Virus record (IMG/VR): IMGVR_UViG_3300008954_002004
Span: 1-56,640 of that record
Source of the DNA: a virus
DNA: 56,640 nucleotides
Direction: 5' to 3' (one strand)
Below the pieces are notes generated by a model. It made no database searches. It was given only the letters and a program-made list of their open reading frames with translations, and had not been told where the DNA came from. The translations under genes and the position numbers were made by a program. Shown here piece after piece: positions 34,594 to 42,388 of the stretch. Numbering within the stretch: position 1 is the stretch's first letter; the number at the start of each line of letters is the position of its first letter.

Positions 34594-35355
34594 ATGACAA
34601 GCCATGTTGGCAATGCTCTGACTATAGACAGAGAAAAATTAAAATATACAATTTTTTATTATCCTGGCACTGGTGGGCATATAATAGGTTGGCTATTGGG
34701 GTTAGCATATGATCACAGGCTACTTCAAACAGCATTAGATTGTTTCCCAGCAGAATTAAAAAATAATCCCCGTTCAATTCGTAATAAAAATCACATAGTT
34801 CAGTCAGGATGGTGTCTTCACGAAAATGTTCAACAACTTAACCCATATATTAAATTAATATTCCTTGGCCCTACGGCTGATTACAAATATTGGCCAATAA
34901 GAGGAATAAAAACAGAATTATCATATGGACCAGAAATACCATGGCCTCCTGCTAGAAATGATTTAAAATCAATAAACAAAATTGTTGAATTATTTAACGC
35001 ACATACTAAAAGTATTTTCTTATTAATGTCACCTAGTGCAAGAATGAGAGCCTGTTATGAAAAGGGAGTAAGACCTTGGAGAACGTATGATACACCTACA
35101 CTAAAAAGTGTAAAACAAGAAATGAAAATTAATAAATTATCACAAGAAGATATACTTGCCAAAATTCCAATAAATTATTGTTTTAATTTTAACGATATAT
35201 ATAATAATAAGTATATTAAAGCAATAGAATCAATAATAGATCATCCATTAACTGATGCTCATATAGAAGCAATAGAAACACTAGTTAATAGATACATCAA
35301 TATAACTCCACCCAAGTTACAAAAAATAATCGATGATGAGAATAAACTGTCATAG
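34594..35355 (+). CDS. P-loop sulfotransferase-like protein, paralogue of the 4.7 kb gene
   Basis: A 253-residue protein with FYYPGTGGHIIGWLLGLAYD as the Gly-rich loop, TALDCFPAEL after it and a C-terminal VNRYINITPPKLQKI. These match the protein at 4720-5451. A charged middle (ARMRACYEKG) could bind a nucleotide. No acceptor can be named. It overlaps the amidinotransferase gene by 23 bp, suggesting paired use. Confidence 0.5.
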   Translation: MTSHVGNALTIDREKLKYTIFYYPGTGGHIIGWLLGLAYDHRLLQTALDCFPAELKNNPRSIRNKNHIVQSGWCLHENVQQLNPYIKLIFLGPTADYKYWPIRGIKTELSYGPEIPWPPARNDLKSINKIVELFNAHTKSIFLLMSPSARMRACYEKGVRPWRTYDTPTLKSVKQEMKINKLSQEDILAKIPINYCFNFNDIYNNKYIKAIESIIDHPLTDAHIEAIETLVNRYINITPPKLQKIIDDENKLS

Positions 35356-36490
35356 CGACTTTCAACCATTAAAAGAAATTATAGTAGGACGTTCTTACGA
35401 TCAAAGATCATTTGATTTTATTAAAGAATCACGAATTCGTGATCCATTAAAACGTATATTAGAAGAAACAGAGGAAGATTTATTAAATTTATGTGCTGTA
35501 CTGGAAGAACATGATGTTAAAGTATATAGACCAGATTCTCCACCAGTAGATTTAGTGCAAGAGTATATAGACAACTCCGCAAAGCCGCCGATTCCTTCAT
35601 TAGCAGTACGAGATGGATATATTACTGTAGCAAATACTTTATATCGTTTTGTATATAAAGAAGAAATGAATAGTATTTTTAATTTACTCATTGACGGCAG
35701 AACATTTGATCCATATAGGCGCAAAGATGATTTTGACTCATTGAAGCCATTAAGTAAAGAAGAATTTAAAGAATTAACACAAATGATCGCAGGATTACAT
35801 GGAACCAGGTATACTGCTTATCAAAAAGCAGAGGGGAAATTTATACCAGGAATGGATCATGAACATATTTTAAAGATTCGCACTCATATGATTGATGGTC
35901 CATGCATCGTGCGTTTAGGAAAACGTTTAATAGTGGATAGTTTCCCTAATTATCAAATAAAATGGGTTGATAAAGAATTTTCTGACTATGAATTTAAATA
36001 TACCTTTATACATGGACATTCAGATGGATGTTTTTGCCCAGTAAAACCCGGTTTATATGTTCACACACATGATTGGGAAGAAGAATATAAAAATACCGTT
36101 CCTGGATGGGAAGGAATTTATTTAGAAGAGCAAGGATGGGAATCAGAAACAGTCAATAATTTTTTAAAAATAAAAGGAAAAAATGAAGGTAGATGGTGGG
36201 TGCAAGGTGAAGAACACAATGATGCATTAATCCATTTTGTAGGCAGTTGGTTAGACGAATGGGTTGGTTATATAGAAGAAACGGTATTTGATGTTAACAT
36301 GTTAAGCATAAATGAAAATTTAATACTTTGCACTAATGAACCACCGCAACAAGTTAAAGATGCATTTAAACGTCATAAAGTAGAATATATTATTACTCCT
36401 TTCCGACATCGGTTCTTTTGGGATGGTGGATTACATTGCATTACCTTAGATGTGAATAGAGAAGGTAATTGTGAGGATTATTTTAGATAA
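35333..36490 (+). CDS. Amidinotransferase (glycine amidinotransferase-type GME enzyme)
   Basis: A 385-residue protein with the beta/alpha-propeller guanidino-modifying signatures: FQPLKEIIVGR near the start, IHGHSDGCFCPVKPGLYVH in the middle with the His-x-Asp pair, and the C-terminal GGLHCITLDVNREG with the nucleophilic Cys369. Amidinotransferases move an amidino group from arginine to an amine; deiminase activity on arginine is the alternative. ATG 35333 or 35336 both fit. It ends 1 nt before a strong hairpin terminator. A phage copy might consume arginine or make guanidino compounds. Confidence 0.8.
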   Translation: MMRINCHSDFQPLKEIIVGRSYDQRSFDFIKESRIRDPLKRILEETEEDLLNLCAVLEEHDVKVYRPDSPPVDLVQEYIDNSAKPPIPSLAVRDGYITVANTLYRFVYKEEMNSIFNLLIDGRTFDPYRRKDDFDSLKPLSKEEFKELTQMIAGLHGTRYTAYQKAEGKFIPGMDHEHILKIRTHMIDGPCIVRLGKRLIVDSFPNYQIKWVDKEFSDYEFKYTFIHGHSDGCFCPVKPGLYVHTHDWEEEYKNTVPGWEGIYLEEQGWESETVNNFLKIKGKNEGRWWVQGEEHNDALIHFVGSWLDEWVGYIEETVFDVNMLSINENLILCTNEPPQQVKDAFKRHKVEYIITPFRHRFFWDGGLHCITLDVNREGNCEDYFR

Positions 36491-36491
36491 A

Positions 36492-36520
36492 AAATGCCCG
36501 GGGTTATTCGCCGGGCATTT
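36492..36520. terminator. Strong bidirectional terminator hairpin
   Basis: AAATGCCCGG (36492-36501) pairs with CCGGGCATTT (36511-36520) around a 9-base loop. The stem has A-tract and T-tract ends on both sides, so it can stop the plus-strand operon ending at 36490 and the minus-strand group ending at 36635. Confidence 0.85.
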
Positions 36521-36634
36521 AAGTGTAACTCTTTTAACGTCTTCCAGGCCCTAAAGACCTCCGCAGTCGACTATATTATCATTATGTATAGTGTTCTATG
36601 TTAAAATTTTGGATACTTCATTGTTATTTCTCTA
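36521..36634. other. Short spacer without a gene
   Basis: Between the terminator and the stop of the gene at 36635. Only very short frames occur (for example a 6-residue one). No RNA structure is recognised. Confidence 0.5.
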
Positions 36635-36859
36635 TTAATTTTCGCCTAAAGATTTGATACGCGACCATTTTCTACTCTCTACTTGGCTTTTTAGTTCTTC
36701 TGCTAATAAATTAGCCATATAACCAATATCGCTCATTAAGATGTCTATTTCTGCCTCATTATTGTCTTCTTTAGTTATTGATTGCCTCTTTTCTACTTCT
36801 TTCGCTTTCGTATGCATTACATTTACAAGACTTAAGACATCATTGATAGTGTGATACAT
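36635..36859 (-). CDS. Small helical protein
   Basis: ATG 36859 (MYHTINDVLSLVNVMHTKAKE) follows GGGAGG at 7 nt, so the 36874 extension is rejected. The 74 residues are mainly charged helix. A TTGACT-N17-TATAAT promoter lies just upstream, predicting early expression. No family is recognised. Confidence 0.7.
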   Translation of the reverse strand: MYHTINDVLSLVNVMHTKAKEVEKRQSITKEDNNEAEIDILMSDIGYMANLLAEELKSQVESRKWSRIKSLGEN

Positions 36860-36894
36860 AATTGTACCTCCCATTTGTCTTAATTTGTATTACT

Positions 36895-36923
36895 ATTATA
36901 TAGTATTACTACTATTTAGTCAA
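36895..36923 (-). promoter_or_regulatory. Sigma70-type promoter
   Basis: Minus strand TTGACT (36918-36923), 17-base spacer, TATAAT (36895-36900). Here the leader to the ATG at 36859 is about 30 nt and carries GGGAGG. Confidence 0.75.
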
Positions 36924-37126
36924 GTTTTATTCCGCTTTTCTAAAATGTCATTCAACTCTTTTACCCCGTCAGATACAGTTTTTTCAAACCAAAACGGAAA
37001 TATAGAGTGAAGGAATCCTGCTAATGCTAAACACTTCAATACAACAACAAATCTAAGAGCATTTTTCATATGCTCAAAGTATGTTTCGTTGATACTGTTT
37101 GGATGCTTTGTAAAGGGATTTTCCAT
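36920..37126 (-). CDS. DUF6356-like small membrane protein
   Basis: ATG 37126 (MENPFTKHPNSINETYFEHM) is preferred over a GTG at 37207. The phrase NPFTKHPNSINETYFEHM and the following hydrophobic helix (FVVVLKCLALAGFLHSIFPF) fit the DUF6356 family of small membrane proteins found mainly in alphaproteobacteria. Function unknown. An ACTAAATA octamer lies 5 nt before the ATG. A host-derived gene is likely. Confidence 0.65.
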   Translation of the reverse strand: MENPFTKHPNSINETYFEHMKNALRFVVVLKCLALAGFLHSIFPFWFEKTVSDGVKELNDILEKRNKT

Positions 37127-37131
37127 CCGTC

Positions 37132-37139
37132 TATTTAGT
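37132..37139 (-). promoter_or_regulatory. Late-type octamer ACTAAATA, 5 nt from ATG
   Basis: Minus strand ACTAAATA-GACGG-ATG (37126), the same octamer variant and spacing as at 25359-25366. Confidence 0.4.
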
Positions 37140-37142
37140 TTT

Positions 37143-37370
37143 TTATTGTCCTGGAGCTGGGAAATGCCTGTATAACGTTGCCTGTTGGTGTACAAGGATG
37201 CACTCACCCGAGACTTCTAATTTCATGTTCATAAAATTAATAGATGTATTTTTTATGTCAGCAAGTTCTCGCTCACATTCTACCCTATTTGCATACTCTG
37301 TTGTTATGCTCATTTCGTTTTGCACACCGTTTATAGTGGCAAGCATAGTTATGACTAAAAACCAACTCAT
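37143..37370 (-). CDS. Small exported protein
   Basis: A 75-residue protein with an N-terminal hydrophobic segment (MSWFLVITMLATINGVQN) like a signal peptide, then a short domain with two Cys (VECERELAD, SGECILVHQQ) that could form a disulfide. GGGAG precedes the ATG. Family not recognised. Confidence 0.62.
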   Translation of the reverse strand: MSWFLVITMLATINGVQNEMSITTEYANRVECERELADIKNTSINFMNMKLEVSGECILVHQQATLYRHFPAPGQ

Positions 37371-37373
37371 AAT

Positions 37374-37748
37374 TTACTCCCAAGGTACTTTAGTTAATGT
37401 TTCCAATGCGTGTTTTTCACTTTCAAAGTCAATTTCTTCACCAGTGTTTTTATTAACAAAATAAAATACTTGTTTGCCAGGCTCTCTACCTCGAGCAGAG
37501 CGTGACCATTCACCTACACCAACAGTTTTAGTGCATAAAAAGCCTTCATTACCATCTGAATCAGTCACTCTCCAACACCAACCGTGATTGTGAACAGGTC
37601 CTCTTTTGGCTTCTACTTCATTAAGTTTCATTTCAGCAAGTTCTCTCTGTAATAATCTATTACGCTCATCTGGCAATGGGCCTTGCATACCTAACCGTGC
37701 CCATTCATCGGGTGTGTAGTAATAACTAGGATGTTTATCCATTGCCAT
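37374..37748 (-). CDS. Hypothetical protein
   Basis: A 124-residue protein. The central part has a Trp/Cys-rich patch (HNHGWCWRVTDSDGNEGFLC) and the C-terminus is charged and helical (FESEKHALETLTKVPW). The start could be 37748 or 37742. It overlaps the next gene upstream by 14 bp. No family is recognised. Confidence 0.6.
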   Translation of the reverse strand: MAMDKHPSYYYTPDEWARLGMQGPLPDERNRLLQRELAEMKLNEVEAKRGPVHNHGWCWRVTDSDGNEGFLCTKTVGVGEWSRSARGREPGKQVFYFVNKNTGEEIDFESEKHALETLTKVPWE

Positions 37749-37965
37749 AGCCGGGTATAGTTCCTACTTTCATCATTGATGCTAATTTCTTATCACCAGA
37801 CATATAATCATAACTTGATTCAGCAATAACTATTTCGTATTCTGACTTGTCATCAGGAAAATATTCTGACCACAAGCGAATTGCTTTATTGAGTGTATCC
37901 ACTTTGTGGATAGTATCATAGATTTTCCCAGAACGGACATCTACCATTTGTGCGTATATCAGCAT
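37735..37965 (-). CDS. Hypothetical protein from a predicted leaderless late message
   Basis: A 76-residue protein (MLIYAQMVDVRSGKIYDTIH), strand-helix-strand in pattern, with no known family. Its ATG lies exactly 5 nt after AATAAATA and there is no ribosome site. The extended match AATAAATACTATT is the closest in the window to the T4 late consensus. Confidence 0.65.
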   Translation of the reverse strand: MLIYAQMVDVRSGKIYDTIHKVDTLNKAIRLWSEYFPDDKSEYEIVIAESSYDYMSGDKKLASMMKVGTIPGYGNG

Positions 37966-37970
37966 AATAG

Positions 37971-37978
37971 TATTTATT
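37971..37978 (-). promoter_or_regulatory. Late promoter AATAAATA, 5 nt from ATG
   Basis: Minus strand AATAAATA-CTATT-ATG (37965). The octamer overlaps the stop codon of the gene at 37974-38183. Confidence 0.65.
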
Positions 37979-38183
37979 TTTTTTCTTTATTCCTTAAATG
38001 CTCTGCAAACAAGTGTTTTGTTGCATTAAGAATCATAGGGCCTTCTGTTCTCATGGCCAGCCAAAACTCTTTATAGTCAGGTCTATCCCCACCATGAAAA
38101 TTATCAGCATCCATTAGTTTCTGTTGAAAAGATTTTATTGCTTTAGCAATTGTCTCATCAGGGTACATTTCAAAATCATCCAT
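37974..38183 (-). CDS. Hypothetical protein
   Basis: A 69-residue, mainly helical protein (ETIAKAIKSFQQKLMDAD) with a Lys-rich end. An AGGAT ribosome site precedes the ATG. Its stop codon lies inside the late octamer of the next gene. No family is recognised. Confidence 0.62.
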   Translation of the reverse strand: MDDFEMYPDETIAKAIKSFQQKLMDADNFHGGDRPDYKEFWLAMRTEGPMILNATKHLFAEHLRNKEKK

Positions 38184-38187
38184 TATC

Positions 38188-38388
38188 TTATCCTACATAC
38201 TTCCAGAAAAACCATTCTGTGTTAAAGTGAGATGCTATCTTCTTACAGGTCTTATAACAGCCAGTATATATGTTTAATCCCGTCTCTGTATTATATACAA
38301 TGTGTTCTTTACTGATGCCTTTCTTTATTTGAAAGGGGCAGTCATTTTCTGTTGTAACTTCTACCTCAGCAAGATTTTCATAAGTCAT
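38188..38388 (-). CDS. Hypothetical protein
   Basis: ATG 38388 (MTYENLAEVEVTTEND) is used instead of 38427 because a purine-rich GGGAGTGGG lies upstream. The 66 residues are beta-rich with three Cys. It overlaps the end of the pilin-like gene by 11 bp, so it may be co-translated with it. No family is recognised. Confidence 0.6.
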   Translation of the reverse strand: MTYENLAEVEVTTENDCPFQIKKGISKEHIVYNTETGLNIYTGCYKTCKKIASHFNTEWFFWKYVG

Positions 38389-39076
38389 AATCTTTACCCA
38401 CTCCCTGTTCTCCAATTTTAATAACATCTAGTTGCCATACATCATCGTTATCCTTATACTCAATTTCTACCTCTTGATCACTCAATTTTATTCCTGGAGG
38501 TGAAATTACAGCAATCTTAAAATCATCTTCTTTTACACCAATTTCTATCAATGTGTCAGTCAATAAATCACCAACCCACTTGGCATTTCCACCTGGCATG
38601 TAGTCATATGATTTATTGCAACTCGCTTGCCTGCATTTATCACCATCACCTGGCCGTTTGACATATATACTTCCACGACTAGAATTACATCCGACAAAAC
38701 TTAATTGACTTTTAAGAACGTCACTAGCAGTCATCCCTGCTTTTGGCTTAGACAAATACGTAGAGGCAAATTTTCCTTCTGCTCCCCACGGGTGAGTTGA
38801 TCCTGCAGGCACACCTGGTCTTGCTGGCATTGGTTTAGAAAAAGCACCACAAAATGTCTCACCTTTTTCTGGATCTAACAATGTTGGTTCATTACCGCCT
38901 GAGCATTTATATGGATCTATAGCACATTCTAACTGATCATTTCTTGCATACATATACTCTTCAGTACTTTCAGCCTTCAGAATAAAATTCTGATAAGCAG
39001 GAATAGCAACAAGACTAAGAGTACCTACTATTGCAACTGATGCCATCAGTTCAATAAGTGAAAAGCCGTTGTTCAT
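38378..39076 (-). CDS. Type IV pilin-like protein
   Basis: A 232-residue protein with a textbook class III signal: MNNG, prepilin cleavage after Gly4, then FSLIELMASVAIVGTLSLVA, including the conserved Glu at +5 of the mature protein. A helix continues to about residue 35, then a globular domain with several Cys (CAIDPYKC, CRQASCNK). Pilins and pseudopilins are cut by prepilin peptidase PilD and polymerise in the inner membrane. No other pilus gene is nearby, so it would need host machinery. The start overlaps the stop of a small membrane ORF (TAATG). Confidence 0.85.
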   Translation of the reverse strand: MNNGFSLIELMASVAIVGTLSLVAIPAYQNFILKAESTEEYMYARNDQLECAIDPYKCSGGNEPTLLDPEKGETFCGAFSKPMPARPGVPAGSTHPWGAEGKFASTYLSKPKAGMTASDVLKSQLSFVGCNSSRGSIYVKRPGDGDKCRQASCNKSYDYMPGGNAKWVGDLLTDTLIEIGVKEDDFKIAVISPPGIKLSDQEVEIEYKDNDDVWQLDVIKIGEQGVGKDYDL

Positions 39077-39207
39077 TACAGCAATCCAATTGCCCTCAAC
39101 AATGCACCTTTCTCACCCATATGACTGGGCCAGTTAAGATCTGCGGTAACAACAATTGCCATCCACAATAAAATGAGTGTTATCCAAATGCCGGAATTTC
39201 TAGCCAT
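39076..39207 (-). CDS. Small membrane protein coupled to the pilin-like gene (43 aa)
   Basis: ATG 39207 to TAA 39076, with AAAGG just before the ATG. The sequence starts MARNSGIWITLILLWMAI, one strong transmembrane helix, followed by a short tail (NWPSHMGEKGALLRAIG). It overlaps its neighbours on both sides (28 bp with the gene at 39180, and TAATG with the pilin). Tight coupling to the pilin suggests joint function in the membrane. Confidence 0.55.
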   Translation of the reverse strand: MARNSGIWITLILLWMAIVVTADLNWPSHMGEKGALLRAIGLL

Positions 39208-39419
39208 AACCTTTCTCTGTTGTAAAAATAAATTTGATCGTCACTTGATGCGCCATCAGGAAAATATTTTCCAATATTTGTTCCTGGACACCAACTGGCT
39301 CGCCATTGACCATTATCTTCTTTGATAATAACTGTAGAGCCAGGATTAATATTTTCAGTAAGAAAAACGTCCATTTCTTCCTCATTAGGAAAAACTGCTG
39401 TGCCTGTGTCCATGTTCAT
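39180..39419 (-). CDS. Hypothetical protein
   Basis: ATG 39419 (MNMDTGTAVFPNEEEMDVF) follows AGGAAAG, so the extension to 39461 is rejected. A 79-residue, acidic, beta-rich protein with Trp-rich spots (NGQWRASWCPG, RLWLEIPAFG). It overlaps the preceding stop as TAATG. Family not recognised. Confidence 0.6.
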   Translation of the reverse strand: MNMDTGTAVFPNEEEMDVFLTENINPGSTVIIKEDNGQWRASWCPGTNIGKYFPDGASSDDQIYFYNRERLWLEIPAFG

Positions 39420-39613
39420 TATATCTTTCCTGTGCGAATTGCTTCTAAGAAGTCTTCCCACACAGGTTTAGCGGCTGTATTCTTGCAACCATAACGCCTG
39501 CTATCCTGCCACAAGTTCCAGTAGTATTTGTCACACAAAGGATCAATTCCTTGAAAATTATATGACATTACACCCCGGAATTCCTCGAACGTCATGTTAT
39601 TCGGATCTACCAT
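39419..39613 (-). CDS. Hypothetical protein
   Basis: A 64-residue protein (MVDPNNMTFEEFRGVMSYN) rich in Trp and Tyr with two Cys. GAGAGG precedes the ATG and a TAGACA-N16-TATAAT promoter lies upstream. First gene of a short operon with 39180, 39076 and the pilin-like gene. Confidence 0.6.
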   Translation of the reverse strand: MVDPNNMTFEEFRGVMSYNFQGIDPLCDKYYWNLWQDSRRYGCKNTAAKPVWEDFLEAIRTGKI

Positions 39614-39652
39614 TATACTATACCTCTCGAATACTAATTAATTTACTATACT

Positions 39653-39680
39653 ATTATAACATATCGAGCATATCTGTCTA
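39653..39680 (-). promoter_or_regulatory. Sigma70-type promoter
   Basis: Minus strand TAGACA (39675-39680), 16-base spacer, TATAAT (39653-39658). Upstream of the operon 39613 to 38188, leaving a leader of about 38 nt. Confidence 0.6.
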
Positions 39681-39685
39681 TCTTT

Positions 39686-40378
39686 TTATGACTCTAAATA
39701 CTTGAAATCATAGAATATTTCAGAAAGTTTACCGTAATCATTGATAATCATGAGTTTTTCAGGTGAATTCTTGTGTTCTTCGTAATACGAATGAGCCGCA
39801 TTCGCGCCCATTTTTGCATACCACACATAACCTGGCATATTACGAATTCCATGAGTTAAATATAATTTTTGTTGCATTTGAGAAATTTTATCAGGATTAT
39901 CTTTTACGACTTGCTTCATATATTCTCTAAAAATTGTTCGCCAAGTATGTAATGGAGAGGTATTATATAAATGTGAGGATGCTATTTCATCTATAAGGAC
40001 ATGATTTTTATCACTAATAGTGGCTGTGGAATCTAAATATTTTACACCCCAATCGCCAGCATCTAATACTGTATTTTTAGGAAATAATTTAAGTCCTCCT
40101 TGCCAACCAGAAAAACCATAAACTCCGTCTATTGCTTTCCAAAGATATACTTTATTCTCAAATCCTTCATATACAAATTCAAAATTATCTGCAATACGTG
40201 TATCACCGTCTACTAGATAAAATAAATCAGTTTTACATTGCTCAGCACAAAATTTATGAGCATTATGTATGCCTACTACATTATCTACTCGTTGTGCATG
40301 TGGTGCTTTTTGTTTTAGTACTTCAAAGTTTTCATCTGCATTAAGTTCATCAAAGCATTGAAAAAATACATCATACAT
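39686..40378 (-). CDS. GT-A-type glycosyltransferase-like protein
   Basis: A 230-residue protein with FYLVDGDTRIADNFEFVYEG: a hydrophobic strand, then a DGD triad of the DxD type that holds the metal and sugar nucleotide in GT-A enzymes. A Trp/Gly-rich region follows (VYGFSGWQGGLKLF), then a helical end. Sugar donor and acceptor are unknown; phage DNA, virion or host surface are possible. The ATG overlaps the region of the previous stop. Confidence 0.62.
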   Translation of the reverse strand: MYDVFFQCFDELNADENFEVLKQKAPHAQRVDNVVGIHNAHKFCAEQCKTDLFYLVDGDTRIADNFEFVYEGFENKVYLWKAIDGVYGFSGWQGGLKLFPKNTVLDAGDWGVKYLDSTATISDKNHVLIDEIASSHLYNTSPLHTWRTIFREYMKQVVKDNPDKISQMQQKLYLTHGIRNMPGYVWYAKMGANAAHSYYEEHKNSPEKLMIINDYGKLSEIFYDFKYLES

Positions 40379-40379
40379 T

Positions 40380-40715
40380 TTACTTCTTTTTATGAAATTC
40401 TTTTTGGGCGTTCATAAAACTTTGAATAAGAATTTGTTTTTGAACACGTCTATCTAATTTTACATCAAATATTTCTAATGCTAATTCATCGACTTGTTTC
40501 TTTGTCATTTCTGTTAGTTGCTTTTTAGTATATCGTTTTGGTTTTGGAGGTGGTGTTGGTTCTACTTCTTTGCTATTCCAATTCTCTTCTGTTATTTTAA
40601 TAGTTTCTTGAATAACAGGCTCTACCATTTTTTCGGCAACTTCTTGCACAGTTCTAACTGTCTTAGGTGAAGGCATTGTTTTAATACCAAACAACGCTTT
40701 AATAAAATCGAACAT
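40380..40715 (-). CDS. Lys-rich helical protein
   Basis: A 111-residue protein starting MFDFIKALFGI (hydrophobic), then an amphipathic helix (VQEVAEKMVEPVIQET), a Pro-rich hinge (PTPPPKPKRYTKK) and a basic helical end. The KKQLTEMTKKQVDELALEIF segment resembles small helix-extended-helix nucleic-acid binding motifs. GGAG and a TATAAATA late promoter precede it. Confidence 0.6.
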   Translation of the reverse strand: MFDFIKALFGIKTMPSPKTVRTVQEVAEKMVEPVIQETIKITEENWNSKEVEPTPPPKPKRYTKKQLTEMTKKQVDELALEIFDVKLDRRVQKQILIQSFMNAQKEFHKKK

Positions 40716-40742
40716 TAATATATCTCCATAATATGCTAGTAT

Positions 40743-40750
40743 TATTTATA
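40743..40750 (-). promoter_or_regulatory. T4-type late promoter TATAAATA
   Basis: Exact TATAAATA on the minus strand 27 nt before the ATG at 40715, overlapping the end of the PRMT-like gene. Confidence 0.6.
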
Positions 40751-41645
40751 TTGAGTAAAATACAAAATTCTTTTCTTTATCATCAAATCGTATATCTATT
40801 GTATCAGATGTTTTTCTAAATTTATAAAAATATGTTGCCCAAACATCCATATTCATAACATGTTTTGTACTTCCAGTTTTTTCACATGCTATTCTACCAA
40901 TTAACATTATTCCATATGTTTTGTTAGGCAATGTGCATGGTACATGCCACTCTAACGGCGTCCATGGTACGTAAGAATTAAACTTTACGACATCAGTCAT
41001 AGTAAGACATGTAGTTCTTTTAGTGTCATCCCATAATTCATGATATAATGGATTTACGTCTTGACGCCACAATCTTGCATTATAAAATCCATTATAAGAA
41101 GAAGGTTCTAATAAACTAGACGAAAAAGTAAAATCTTTATCTACTTCAGATACTCCTGTTGTAATTACTTGTGGTTGATGTTTAAGTTTTTCAAGTATAG
41201 AAATATCTTCAAAAAGTACAAAGGATCCATATATTTTATCTGGTATCATTATTGCATTTTTTAATGCTGGGGTATTTTGTATATGTTTACATATATCTTT
41301 ATATCCAAAACGAAAAATATTACTTGATATAGTTTCAGACATAATTACATCAACACGACTCATAAATCTAAAATCAGAATTAAATTCCTGTTGTATTATA
41401 GTATATTTTGTTGATGGTATTTTTGCACTCTTAAATACTTTTTCAATTATATTACAACAATCAGGATTGTGCTCTATCATATAAACATGTTTAGCACCAG
41501 CATGTATAGCAAACAAAGACAATATGCCTGATCCAGCACCTATATCCATGCATATTTTATCAGGACATACTTGTTTTATTTGTTTATAAAACCAATTATT
41601 TCTATGCTCACTAGTAAATAATTCTTGTTGATGAAATGTATCCAT
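40746..41645 (-). CDS. Protein arginine methyltransferase-like protein
   Basis: ATG 41645 (MDTFHQQELFTSEHRNN) is preferred over 41690, which lies inside the previous gene. SAM motif I is ICMDIGAGSGILSLFAIHAG (about 30-50), an acidic motif II YMIEHNPDC follows, then a double-E-like loop (VDVIMSETISSN) in the place where PRMTs carry SExMG, and a long beta-barrel-like C-terminus. Only one clear Glu is seen in the loop, so catalysis may differ. PRMTs methylate arginine guanidino groups and are mainly eukaryotic; a phage copy is unusual. The stop of the upstream gene lies 3 nt before the start. Confidence 0.65.
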   Translation of the reverse strand: MDTFHQQELFTSEHRNNWFYKQIKQVCPDKICMDIGAGSGILSLFAIHAGAKHVYMIEHNPDCCNIIEKVFKSAKIPSTKYTIIQQEFNSDFRFMSRVDVIMSETISSNIFRFGYKDICKHIQNTPALKNAIMIPDKIYGSFVLFEDISILEKLKHQPQVITTGVSEVDKDFTFSSSLLEPSSYNGFYNARLWRQDVNPLYHELWDDTKRTTCLTMTDVVKFNSYVPWTPLEWHVPCTLPNKTYGIMLIGRIACEKTGSTKHVMNMDVWATYFYKFRKTSDTIDIRFDDKEKNFVFYSI

Positions 41646-41647
41646 TA

Positions 41648-42388
41648 TCACATATTTAATTGATTGTACGCGACCAAGAATTTTTCCCAAATTAACGGTC
41701 TTTTTAAATTATTATTTACTTGTCTATATTGATGTATTAAATTCTTTAATATGTCATTATTAACATCAGTTATATTAGTAAAATCTACTAATTTGTCTAA
41801 TTCTGTAGTATTGTCATCATATATCAAATTGTCTACATCTAATATTAATAAATTATTAGGCTTTTTAGATATTATAAATTCTTCCATAGCCTTATATGAA
41901 TTAATGTAAGTATAAAGCATATAATAAGTACTTTTTGGAGATAATAAAATAGGTACTTTTATTTGTATATTACTAATGGCTTTTATTGGATTGAATCTAC
42001 AATATATAAATTTAGATTGTGGCAACAACTCAATTAACTTATAAAATCCAAGTGTATGAAATCTATGAGAATAATATTCATAATCATAATTCCGCCATTT
42101 TTCTTCTAATAAAGACATTAATTTCTCTTGGCTAGAAAACATATCTATATAGTATGTTTGTTCTTTTAAAAAATCTTCGTTAATATTAACTAAATTCCAC
42201 TCTAAATCTATTCCTTTAAATGTATCAAAACAATCTTGTTTTCTTATTGTATGTGCTGTGCCATCAGAAAAATCAAAATTTATATCTTTATCTAAATACT
42301 TTTTACTACAATTCAATAAACTTTGTACAAAACTACCACAAGCACCTGGATCGTATAATATAAAATATATTTTATCAAGTGGAATCAT
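41648..42388 (-). CDS. P-loop sulfotransferase-like protein
   Basis: A 246-residue protein beginning KIYFILYDPGACGSFVQSLL, the same Gly-rich loop type as the genes at 4720 and 34594. Later, SKFIYCRFNPIKAISN could be the 3'-phosphate region. No clear acceptor. It overlaps the HNH gene by 4 bp and precedes the PRMT-like gene. Confidence 0.45.
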   Translation of the reverse strand: MIPLDKIYFILYDPGACGSFVQSLLNCSKKYLDKDINFDFSDGTAHTIRKQDCFDTFKGIDLEWNLVNINEDFLKEQTYYIDMFSSQEKLMSLLEEKWRNYDYEYYSHRFHTLGFYKLIELLPQSKFIYCRFNPIKAISNIQIKVPILLSPKSTYYMLYTYINSYKAMEEFIISKKPNNLLILDVDNLIYDDNTTELDKLVDFTNITDVNNDILKNLIHQYRQVNNNLKRPLIWEKFLVAYNQLNM

